Below are positions 1-5,202 of a stretch of 5,202 nt of DNA, piece after piece. Origin of the DNA: an uncultured archaeon (GTDB lineage Archaea; Thermoproteota; Nitrososphaeria; Nitrososphaerales; CALBXV01); NCBI GenBank assembly GCA_937890045.1, contig CALBXV010000562.1, forward strand, positions 1-5,202, given 5' to 3'. The notes under the pieces are model-generated. The model was not told where the DNA came from. It saw only the letters and a list, made by a program, of their open reading frames with translations, and searched no databases. The first letter of the stretch is position 1; the number at the start of each line of letters is the position of its first letter. Position numbers and translations under genes: made by a program.

Positions 1-395
1 TTGGTGCTACAAATAAGCCTTGGTCTTTAGATAATGCTTTTCTACGACGATTTCAAAAGCGAGTTTATGTTCAATTACCAAGTTTAGAATCTCGAATTCA
101 TATGTTGAAACAGCATACTTCTTCTTTGAAAACTCATGATAATATTAAATTTCTAGATTTAGCAAAATTACTTGATGGTTATTCTGGAAGTGATATTAGA
201 GATGTATGTCAGGGTGTTCAACTTCGTGTAGTTTCTGAATTATTTGATAATATAAATGATAATGATATTACTTCCTCTCCTAGAAATATAACAATGAATG
301 ATTTCAAAGAGATATTAAAATCTAGAATGCCTACTGTTTCAACTAGTATGTTAGCAGCATATATAAAATGGACTGAAAGTTATAAAGCTCTTTAA
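1..395 (+). CDS. cdvC: CdvC/Vps4-like AAA ATPase of archaeal cell division, C-terminal part
   Basis: The reading frame is open from base 3 at the left edge, so the visible 130 residues are only the C-terminal third or so of a protein of this family; the Walker A and B motifs lie outside. The visible part begins with GATNKPWSLDNAFLRRF, which holds the sensor-1 Asn (residue 4) and the paired Arg fingers (15-16). It continues with the sensor-2 region DGYSGSDI (58-65) and ends in an amphipathic helix, AAYIKWTESYKAL, typical of the Vps4 C-terminus. The Vps4 beta-domain insertion is very short here, as expected for archaeal forms. In the family, CdvC hexamers remodel and disassemble ESCRT-III-like CdvB filaments at the division site, using ATP. 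No cdvA or cdvB is in the window. The assignment to CdvC rather than another Vps4-like or CDC48-like AAA protein rests on the C-terminal helix and overall wording. The stop codon TAA (393-395) overlaps that of aspS on the other strand. Confidence 0.85.
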   Translation, partial: GATNKPWSLDNAFLRRFQKRVYVQLPSLESRIHMLKQHTSSLKTHDNIKFLDLAKLLDGYSGSDIRDVCQGVQLRVVSELFDNINDNDITSSPRNITMNDFKEILKSRMPTVSTSMLAAYIKWTESYKAL

Positions 396-1678
396 GGCGT
401 TAATCTGTTTGGGTCTCTAGGAAATAATACTACTTCTCTTATATTATCTGTTCCTGTTATTATCATTAAAAATCTATCTAGACCAAAACCCCATCCAGAA
501 TGAGGTGGCATTCCCCAATTAAACGTGTTTATATGATTTTTAAATGAATTAATATCTAATTTATTTTTTTTTAATTTACTTATTAACTCATCTTTTTTAT
601 GAATTCTCATTCCACCAGAACATAATTCCATTTTTCCATATTGTAAATCAAAACCAGTAGATATTTGTGTTGAATTATCTTTAGATTTAATATAAAACGG
701 TTTTAAGTTATTTGGCCAATCGACTATGAAATAATATTCTTTATTTGTTTTACCAATTAAACTTAAGGCACTGTCAGTTAAATCGTCTCCAAACTCTATT
801 TTTAATCCAGTATCTTTGAGTTTATTTATTACATCTTCATAAGATATTTTCTTAAAAAGTGTTTTAGGGATTTTTATTTCCCTTTCTAGAATATTTAATT
901 CTTTTGAATATTCAATATTTAATTTTTTAATTATTACATTAATCATTTTCTCTAAAATAGTCATTACATCATCTTGATTCATAAATGCTGATTCAATATC
1001 CACTGATGTAAATTCACTTATATGTCTAGTTGTATTACTTTTTTCTGCTCTAAAATAATCTGCAATTTCAAATACTCGTTCAAGTGAAAGAGTTAATTGC
1101 TCTTTATATAACTGAGGACTTTGTGATAAATATGCATTTCTCCCAAAATAGTTTAACTTAAATAAATTAGCTCCTCCTTCTACTGCCTGACCAATAATTT
1201 TAGTTGTATTTATTTCTATAAAACCTTCATCAATAAGATATTCTCTAATATATTTACATATTCCATGACGTATTTTAAATATAGATGAAACTTTTGGATT
1301 TCGAACATCTAATGCTCTTGCATCTATTCTAATATCTGTAGAAGATATGATTCTACCTGTTGGATCTATAGGTAATGGATGATTTGCCTCAGAAACAATT
1401 TCTATATCTTCTCCATCTATTTCAAAATTAAAATCTCTAGCATTACTTGATTTTAATTTACCTTGAACATAAATAATACTTTGTCTTGGTATCTTTTCAA
1501 TTAATTCAAATTTATCATGAGATTTTCTAAAAATAACTTGAGTAATTTCGGTGTAGTCTCTAATTGTTATAAATATTATTGATCCCATTTTTCTTATATC
1601 TTCTATCCATCCTGCTATAACTATCTTCTTGTTTAAATCACTTGGATTTAACTCACTAATTAAATGTGTTCTTTTCAT
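392..1678 (-). CDS. aspS: Aspartyl-tRNA synthetase, archaeal type, probably non-discriminating (Asp/Asn)
   Basis: Class II synthetase of 428 residues, the usual length for archaeal AspRS. It charges tRNA(Asp), and probably tRNA(Asn), with aspartate in the cytoplasm. An N-terminal OB-fold anticodon-binding domain (about 1-100, opening with MKRTHLISEL) is followed by the catalytic domain. Visible there are the GQAVEGGANLF segment (163-173), QSPQLYKEQ (186-194), motif 2 with FRAE (210-213, Arg211), and motif 3 GMPPHSGWGFGLDR (389-402, Arg402). The C-terminus is the typical LFPRDPNRLTP. I start at the ATG at 1678 because it gives the family's M-x-R-T-H beginning and lies 7 bases after the upstream stop. 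A TTG at 1699 would add seven residues and overlap the NusA-like gene. Motif 1 reads GFIEINTTKI, with Thr159 where the family has its proline. Residues aligned by eye with Trp26 and Lys85 of the discriminating Thermococcus enzyme are Glu26 and Asp82, consistent with a non-discriminating enzyme (inference). Confidence 0.95.
   Translation of the reverse strand: MKRTHLISELNPSDLNKKIVIAGWIEDIRKMGSIIFITIRDYTEITQVIFRKSHDKFELIEKIPRQSIIYVQGKLKSSNARDFNFEIDGEDIEIVSEANHPLPIDPTGRIISSTDIRIDARALDVRNPKVSSIFKIRHGICKYIREYLIDEGFIEINTTKIIGQAVEGGANLFKLNYFGRNAYLSQSPQLYKEQLTLSLERVFEIADYFRAEKSNTTRHISEFTSVDIESAFMNQDDVMTILEKMINVIIKKLNIEYSKELNILEREIKIPKTLFKKISYEDVINKLKDTGLKIEFGDDLTDSALSLIGKTNKEYYFIVDWPNNLKPFYIKSKDNSTQISTGFDLQYGKMELCSGGMRIHKKDELISKLKKNKLDINSFKNHINTFNWGMPPHSGWGFGLDRFLMIITGTDNIREVVLFPRDPNRLTP
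537..598 (+). terminator. Cluster of T-runs that may terminate cdvC transcripts, inside antisense aspS
   Basis: There is no intergenic space after cdvC. On the plus strand the first T-runs after its stop are T5 (537-541), T9 (564-572) and T6 (593-598), all within aspS, where they encode Asn- and Lys-rich codons on the other strand. Archaeal termination uses oligo-T tracts without needing a hairpin, so this cluster is the nearest plausible end for the cdvC transcript. Lys-rich AT-rich coding also makes such runs by chance. Confidence 0.25.
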
Positions 1679-1685
1679 ATTAAAT

Positions 1686-2195
1686 TCATTTTTTTTCAAA
1701 TTCTACAATTAAATTAATTTTTTTTAATTTTGATATAATGTCTTTTATTTCATCTATTTTAATAGATAATTCTCTTGGTTTCTTTCCTGTTAATATTACT
1801 TTCATAACTTCTGATCCGCCAGGTAACCAAATTATATTTATTGTTAAAATTTTTATCGGTTTAAATAATTCTTCTATTAATTTTCTTGTTGATAAGTCAC
1901 CTTCTATTGACCAAATTTTCTTATCTAATTCTTGACTAATTTTTTTATTAAACAAATGTATGTTATTATTAAAATTTGCACTTAATCCGTTAAAAATTAA
2001 TATCATATATTCATTTATTTCTATAACTTTTTTAAATTCTAATTTGTTTAATTCTGGAATTTTATTTACTAGTTTAGTTAAACTTATTGATACTTCTACA
2101 TCTCCCTTTGTTAGACTACCATTTTTAACTTTATTTTCACAAGTACCGCATAATATTCCGGATTTAGCATCAAATGAACAAATAGGAGTTTTCAA
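1686..2195 (-). CDS. NusA-like archaeal RNA-binding protein with N-terminal Cys motif and degenerate KH domains
   Basis: A 169-residue protein matching the archaeal 'NusA-like transcription factor' family, by its N-terminal signature PICSFDAKSGILCGTC (4-19) and the later segment IIWLPGGSEVMKVIL (121-135). The family is thought to bind RNA and to act in transcription elongation or RNA metabolism; the exact role is not established. Three Cys (6, 16, 19) plus Asp9 could form a small metal site. The stretch where a KH domain would carry its GXXG loop reads GLSANFNNN (70-78), so that loop is lost and RNA binding may be weak or altered. The start is TTG at 2195: an in-frame TAG lies immediately upstream, and this TTG gives the family's normal beginning. 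No Shine-Dalgarno is visible. The stop is 7 bases from the ATG of aspS, so the two are almost certainly co-transcribed. This is not the bacterial NusA itself, which is much longer and carries an S1 domain. Confidence 0.75.
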   Translation of the reverse strand: MKTPICSFDAKSGILCGTCENKVKNGSLTKGDVEVSISLTKLVNKIPELNKLEFKKVIEINEYMILIFNGLSANFNNNIHLFNKKISQELDKKIWSIEGDLSTRKLIEELFKPIKILTINIIWLPGGSEVMKVILTGKKPRELSIKIDEIKDIISKLKKINLIVEFEKK

Positions 2196-2246
2196 CTAGA
2201 CAAATATTATTCTATTAACTAATTAAAAACTTTTATTGTTTTATTT

Positions 2247-3308
2247 TTAAAACTTATTATTTTTAAATAACTTCTTAAAATCTACTCTTGGATTTCTTTT
2301 TTTCACTCTCTCATTTAACGCATGTGTTACTATTGGTAATGCTATTGTTGCATCACAATAACACTGAGCGAATTCTCCAGATGACAAAATTTTTCCCCAA
2401 CTTATCGCCTCATCGAATGTGCATCCTGATAATCCTCCCCATTGTGGTGAATCTGTTGAAATTTGTATTGCGTATTTATGGGGATAATATGATTCATCTG
2501 TAGTTGAATGTTTATTTCCTTTTCTATTTGGTATATCTTTTTTATTATATTGTAGGGGTGATGAAACTGCTAAAAGCTGTATAAAATCTTTTGGCACTCC
2601 TCCTCCAATATATATTACTCCAACTTCTTTTATTTTCTCTGCTAGACCCATAAATTCACTAAAATCTTTTACTTGATCTATTATTATGTTAAAATTTTTA
2701 TTTTTGCATATTAAAGTTGCGTCTCCATATGGACTGTCTACTATGGCTGGACAATATATGGGAACGTTATTTTTAGCAGCTGTAGCTACAATACTATCTA
2801 TATTCTTTTTGTTTAACCATTTTCCAAATTCAAATAAAAATTCTCTTGTATTATAATTATATTCTGTTTTTAAAGTTAATATAAATTCTGATATTAATTC
2901 TATCATTTCCAAATAATCTGATTCTTTTCCATATACGTCATAATATCTGTTTAAATTTTGTTTTAGTAATTCTTTATCATCAATTTTATTATTTTCTTGT
3001 ATGTATGAATTTCCCATAGCTTCTACAATATCTTCTGAAATATTTGCTCCTGTAGGTACTAATATGTCTATGAAATGATTTTCAATTAACCAGTTAATTA
3101 TCTTCCATTGTCCAGTAGTACTTAATGATCCAGAATACCCCATTATTATTGTAACATCTTTATCATTAATCATATGCTCCCAGATATCAACTATTTGAGA
3201 TAATTTTTTTCCTTGAAATCCTGTCATAGACATTGCTTTTAATAATTCTGAAATTTTTTTGTTAGTAACTTCTATTGATTTAATTTTTTTTTCATTATTA
3301 TTTATCAT
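2247..3308 (-). CDS. Deoxyhypusine synthase family protein (DHS-like; hypusine or homospermidine synthesis)
   Basis: A 353-residue, NAD-dependent aminobutyl transferase of the deoxyhypusine synthase fold. Canonical members move the butylamine group of spermidine to a Lys of eIF5A/aIF5A; several bacterial DHS-like members instead make homospermidine. The reactive Lys306 sits in DEAISWGK (299-306), with Glu300 and Trp304 matching human Glu323 and Trp327. Also visible are PTGANISED (85-93), the glycine-rich GGGVPK (235-240) near the NAD site, WGGLSGCTF (290-298) and CDATIALPIV (318-327). The form YAIQISTDSPQWGGLSGCT (279-297) looks more like the bacterial DHS-like branch than human DHS, and Asp241 replaces the active-site His288 of the human enzyme (KHH becomes KDF). 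Whether aIF5A is the substrate is therefore open. The start is ATG 3308, giving a length within the family's usual range. It lies 67 bases downstream of the 140-residue gene and 51 bases before the NusA-like gene. Confidence 0.85.
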   Translation of the reverse strand: MINNNEKKIKSIEVTNKKISELLKAMSMTGFQGKKLSQIVDIWEHMINDKDVTIIMGYSGSLSTTGQWKIINWLIENHFIDILVPTGANISEDIVEAMGNSYIQENNKIDDKELLKQNLNRYYDVYGKESDYLEMIELISEFILTLKTEYNYNTREFLFEFGKWLNKKNIDSIVATAAKNNVPIYCPAIVDSPYGDATLICKNKNFNIIIDQVKDFSEFMGLAEKIKEVGVIYIGGGVPKDFIQLLAVSSPLQYNKKDIPNRKGNKHSTTDESYYPHKYAIQISTDSPQWGGLSGCTFDEAISWGKILSSGEFAQCYCDATIALPIVTHALNERVKKRNPRVDFKKLFKNNKF

Positions 3309-3331
3309 ATATTCTCAAATTTAACTTATCT

Positions 3332-3344
3332 AAATATTAAAATT
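3332..3344 (-). promoter_or_regulatory. Candidate TATA box for the DHS-like gene
   Basis: The 67-base gap before the DHS-like gene holds AATTTTAATATTT on the minus strand, centred about 30 bases upstream of the ATG at 3308. With no Shine-Dalgarno stronger than GAG next to the ATG, an own leaderless or short-leader promoter is plausible, so the gene need not depend on read-through from the 140-residue gene. The high AT content makes this a weak call. Confidence 0.3.
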
Positions 3345-3375
3345 TTACATAATATTTTATTTCAATAATGTTATT

Positions 3376-3798
3376 TCATTTCTTTTTTTTTGATTTTTTA
3401 ATTATAGTTTTTCCGTCGCTATTTCCATCGTTTCTATGATTTTTTTTTATCCAAATTGCAATTTGTTTTAAAGAATCACTTGGTGTAACATCTACTATAG
3501 GTATTTCTAGATTATCAATTGAAATTGATTGTTTATATTCTCTCTCAGCTGCATATGCTACTATTACCCAAAATTCTTCTTTATTATCTATTCGTTTTGA
3601 TTGATTGTTATAAAAATTTAATTCATAAATAGGATCTGGAACCATTCTAAAAAGAACTCCTTCTGCCCATGATAGAAAAGTTGGTTTTTTTGAATTAATA
3701 GTGTTTTTTAATGATTCTGCTAATGTTGTCGGATTGTTATAAAATACACATTCAGTTATTATTACTTTTTTTAGTGGATTATATTCAATATCTACCAA
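3376..3798 (-). CDS. Uncharacterised 140-residue protein with lysine-rich tail
   Basis: I do not recognise this protein. It is predicted soluble, with no signal peptide, membrane segment or cysteine pair. It alternates short hydrophobic strands (KVIITECVFY 11-20, EEFWVIVAYAA 74-84, LEIPIVDV 97-104) with likely helices (PTTLAESLKNTI 23-34, SDSLKQIAIWIKK 107-119), which suggests a small alpha/beta fold. A disordered tail from about 121 ends in KKSKKKK, as in proteins that touch nucleic acid or the ribosome (inference only). The start is TTG at 3798: an in-frame TAA lies 6 bases further upstream, the only nearby ATG (3805) is out of frame, and the next in-frame ATG is at Met52. It is the first gene of the minus-strand series and is divergent from the hyuA-like gene. 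Base composition matches its neighbours. The gene is likely real given its length, coherent protein composition and position, but the function is unknown. Confidence 0.7.
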   Translation of the reverse strand: MVDIEYNPLKKVIITECVFYNNPTTLAESLKNTINSKKPTFLSWAEGVLFRMVPDPIYELNFYNNQSKRIDNKEEFWVIVAYAAEREYKQSISIDNLEIPIVDVTPSDSLKQIAIWIKKNHRNDGNSDGKTIIKKSKKKK

Positions 3799-3822
3799 TA
3801 TACATTATTTATTATTGATATC

Positions 3823-3833
3823 TTAATTATATT
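3823..3833 (-). promoter_or_regulatory. Candidate TATA box for the 140-residue gene
   Basis: Read on the minus strand this is AATATAATTAA, centred about 30 bases upstream of the TTG start at 3798. That spacing would place the transcription start at or within a few bases of the start codon, as in short-leader or leaderless archaeal transcripts. The surroundings are so AT-rich that a match by chance is quite possible. Confidence 0.35.
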
Positions 3834-3863
3834 CTTATCTCTTTCTCTGTTAACTATATATTG

Positions 3864-3872
3864 TTATATAAT
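3864..3872 (+). promoter_or_regulatory. Candidate archaeal TATA box for the hyuA-like gene
   Basis: The sequence TTATATAAT is centred 27 bases upstream of the ATG at 3895, the expected distance between TATA box and transcription start in archaea if the transcript is leaderless. No Shine-Dalgarno motif lies before the ATG (TAATAATATATA), which agrees with that. Other TATA-like stretches at about 3852-3862 and 3874-3880 are worse placed but cannot be excluded. Confidence 0.5.
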
Positions 3873-3894
3873 TATTATATCCTAATAATATATA

Positions 3895-5202
3895 ATGAAA
3901 TTAGCTATTGATACTGGTGGAACATTTACTGACATCATTTTTATGAAAGATGATAATAAAATTAATGTGAAAAAACTACCTTCTACACCTGATGATTATT
4001 CTAAGGCTATTTTAACTGGAATAAAAGATGTTAACTCTACTATGTCTAACATCTCATTTTTTATTCATGGAACTACTGTTGCAACAAACGCAATACTACA
4101 AAAAAATGGTGCTAATACTGCTCTAATTTGTACTGAGGGTTTTAAAGATCTACTTGATATTAAAAGAGGTAATAGATCTGGATTTGGTATGTTAAGGGCT
4201 GATTGGGTGCCTTCGCCACCTATAATTCCTAGAAGAAACAGATTATCTGTTAATGAACGAATTTCATACGATGGTAAAATTCTTACTCCTGTAAATAAAA
4301 ATGAAATTTATAATCTTGTAACTACTCTTAAAGAACGTAAAATTGAATCTGTTGTAATTTCTTTATTAAATTCTTATATAAATCCAATAAATGAACAAGA
4401 AATAAAAAATATTATTAATGATAAATATCCTGAAATTTTTGTATGCTCTTCTTCTGATTTAATCCCTCTTATTAGAGAATTTGAAAGAACATCTACTGTT
4501 GTAGCAAATGGTTATGTCGGTCCTTTAATGAACCAATATATCACTAAGTTAGAAAATGCTTGTTCAGAATTACAATTTAATGGTGATTTTTCAATTATGT
4601 TAAGTCATGGTGGTATTGTATCTTCTAGTTCTGCTAAAACTGTTCCTATTAGAACAGTTATGTCTGGACCTGCCGCTGGTGTTATAGCCTCACAAATTAT
4701 TGGAAATTCCATTGGTCTTAATAATATTATGTCTTTTGATATGGGTGGAACAAGTACTGATGTTTCGCTAATTTCTGATAATAATATACAAACTATAGAT
4801 GAATCATATATTGAATTTGGTGTACCAATATTATTCCCTAGTCTTCTAGTTGAAACAATTGGAGCTGGTGGTGGTACAATATCTTGGTTAGATAAATTTG
4901 GTAATTTAAAAAGCGGTCCACAGAGTTCTGGTTCTTATCCTGGACCTGCATGTTATGGTAATGGTGGAAAATCTCCAACAGTTACTGATGCTCATGTTCT
5001 ATTAGGTAGAATAGATCCTAAAATGTTCTTATCTGGAACTAAAATATTGGATTCACAATTATCTAAAAATGTTATTAAAACTCTTTCTGATGATTTTGGA
5101 ACTGATATTATTGAAACTTCTTTTGGAATTATTAAAGTTACAGACAGTAATATGGAAAAAACAATGAGGAAAATATCTACTGAAAGAGGTTATGATCCAA
5201 GA
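3895..5202 (+). CDS. hyuA: Hydantoinase/oxoprolinase subunit A (HyuA-like), 5' part
   Basis: The first 436 codons of a gene that continues past the right edge; family members have roughly 650-700 residues. They hydrolyse cyclic amides such as hydantoins or 5-oxoproline with ATP, or act in related carboxylases, usually with a HyuB partner. The N-terminal Hydant_A_N domain begins with the phosphate-binding DTGGTFTD (6-13), followed by HGTTVATNA (58-66), KRGNR (90-94) and REFERTSTVVANGYVGP (194-210). The second, actin-like ATPase half shows SHGG (237-240), SGPAAG (257-262), DMGGTSTDVS (282-291), GAGGGTI (323-329) and YPGPACYG (348-355) with TVTDAHVLLGR. All expected motifs are intact and no stop interrupts the frame. 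The start is ATG 3895, which puts DTGGT at the usual distance from the N-terminus, with a TATA-like box 27 bases upstream. The substrate cannot be told from this part: N-methylhydantoinase, 5-oxoprolinase and acetone-carboxylase-type subunits share these motifs. Confidence 0.92.
   Translation, partial: MKLAIDTGGTFTDIIFMKDDNKINVKKLPSTPDDYSKAILTGIKDVNSTMSNISFFIHGTTVATNAILQKNGANTALICTEGFKDLLDIKRGNRSGFGMLRADWVPSPPIIPRRNRLSVNERISYDGKILTPVNKNEIYNLVTTLKERKIESVVISLLNSYINPINEQEIKNIINDKYPEIFVCSSSDLIPLIREFERTSTVVANGYVGPLMNQYITKLENACSELQFNGDFSIMLSHGGIVSSSSAKTVPIRTVMSGPAAGVIASQIIGNSIGLNNIMSFDMGGTSTDVSLISDNNIQTIDESYIEFGVPILFPSLLVETIGAGGGTISWLDKFGNLKSGPQSSGSYPGPACYGNGGKSPTVTDAHVLLGRIDPKMFLSGTKILDSQLSKNVIKTLSDDFGTDIIETSFGIIKVTDSNMEKTMRKISTERGYDPR

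Noticed and set aside
1689..1696. Run of eight A on the coding strand at the end of the NusA-like gene as a slippage or phase-variation site
   Set aside because: It encodes the last two Lys before the stop in a genome full of such runs; slippage would only change the extreme C-terminus, and nothing else points to phase variation.
1697..1699. TTG at 1699 as the start of AspRS, giving 435 residues
   Set aside because: It would overlap the NusA-like gene by 14 bases and add KKNEFN-type residues before the conserved M-x-R-T-H beginning; the ATG at 1678 fits the family and the spacing.
1738..2199. Plus-strand open frames of 65 and 79 codons opposite the NusA-like gene
   Set aside because: They are antisense to a recognised gene, have low-complexity Ile/Ser/Leu/Phe-rich content expected from complementing AT-rich coding sequence, and show no family motif.
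2288..2503. Plus-strand open frame of 71 codons opposite the DHS-like gene
   Set aside because: It lies over the most conserved part of the DHS-like gene, including the catalytic Lys codon, and its translation has no recognisable feature.
3309..3375. Gap between the 140-residue and DHS-like genes searched for a small RNA or riboswitch
   Set aside because: It is almost pure A/T with no stable inverted repeat or conserved RNA motif that I can see; only a weak TATA-like stretch was retained.
1..5202. CRISPR arrays, insertion sequences, tRNA genes, long direct or inverted repeats, defence or toxin-antitoxin genes
   Set aside because: None was seen on reading through both strands; the recognised genes are core-type and nearly fill the window.

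Overview
The window looks archaeal and most probably thaumarchaeal (Nitrososphaerota). The left edge carries the C-terminal part of a Vps4/CdvC-type AAA ATPase whose wording resembles thaumarchaeal cell-division ATPases. Next to it are an archaeal-type AspRS, an archaeal NusA-like RNA-binding protein and a deoxyhypusine-synthase family protein. Several starts are TTG, Shine-Dalgarno motifs are absent, and a TATA-like box lies about 27 bases upstream of the one divergent ATG, all of which fits leaderless archaeal transcription. Base composition is very AT-rich (roughly a quarter G+C by eye, not computed). No species is named.

Layout: the end of cdvC runs rightward from the left edge to 395. 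It meets aspS tail to tail, and the two stop codons share four bases (392-395). Four genes then lie head to tail on the minus strand. Read in transcription order they are an unknown 140-residue protein (3798-3376), a deoxyhypusine-synthase-like enzyme (3308-2247), a NusA-like protein (2195-1686) and aspartyl-tRNA synthetase (1678-392). The gaps between them are 67, 51 and 7 bases. A 96-base divergent promoter region (3799-3894) separates this cluster from a rightward hydantoinase/oxoprolinase A gene (hyuA-like), which is open at the right edge.

Functionally, the minus-strand cluster is translation and RNA themed: tRNA charging, an RNA-binding factor, and an enzyme that either starts hypusine synthesis on aIF5A or makes a polyamine. 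The tightest coupling is between the NusA-like gene and aspS. The hyuA-like gene is an ATP-dependent amide-ring hydrolase candidate, and its usual partner subunit would lie beyond the window. I saw no RNA genes, mobile elements, CRISPR or long repeats, and no convincing new system. The most notable points are residue changes in AspRS and in the deoxyhypusine-synthase-like protein, TTG starts fixed by upstream stops, and the zero-spacing convergent gene pair.
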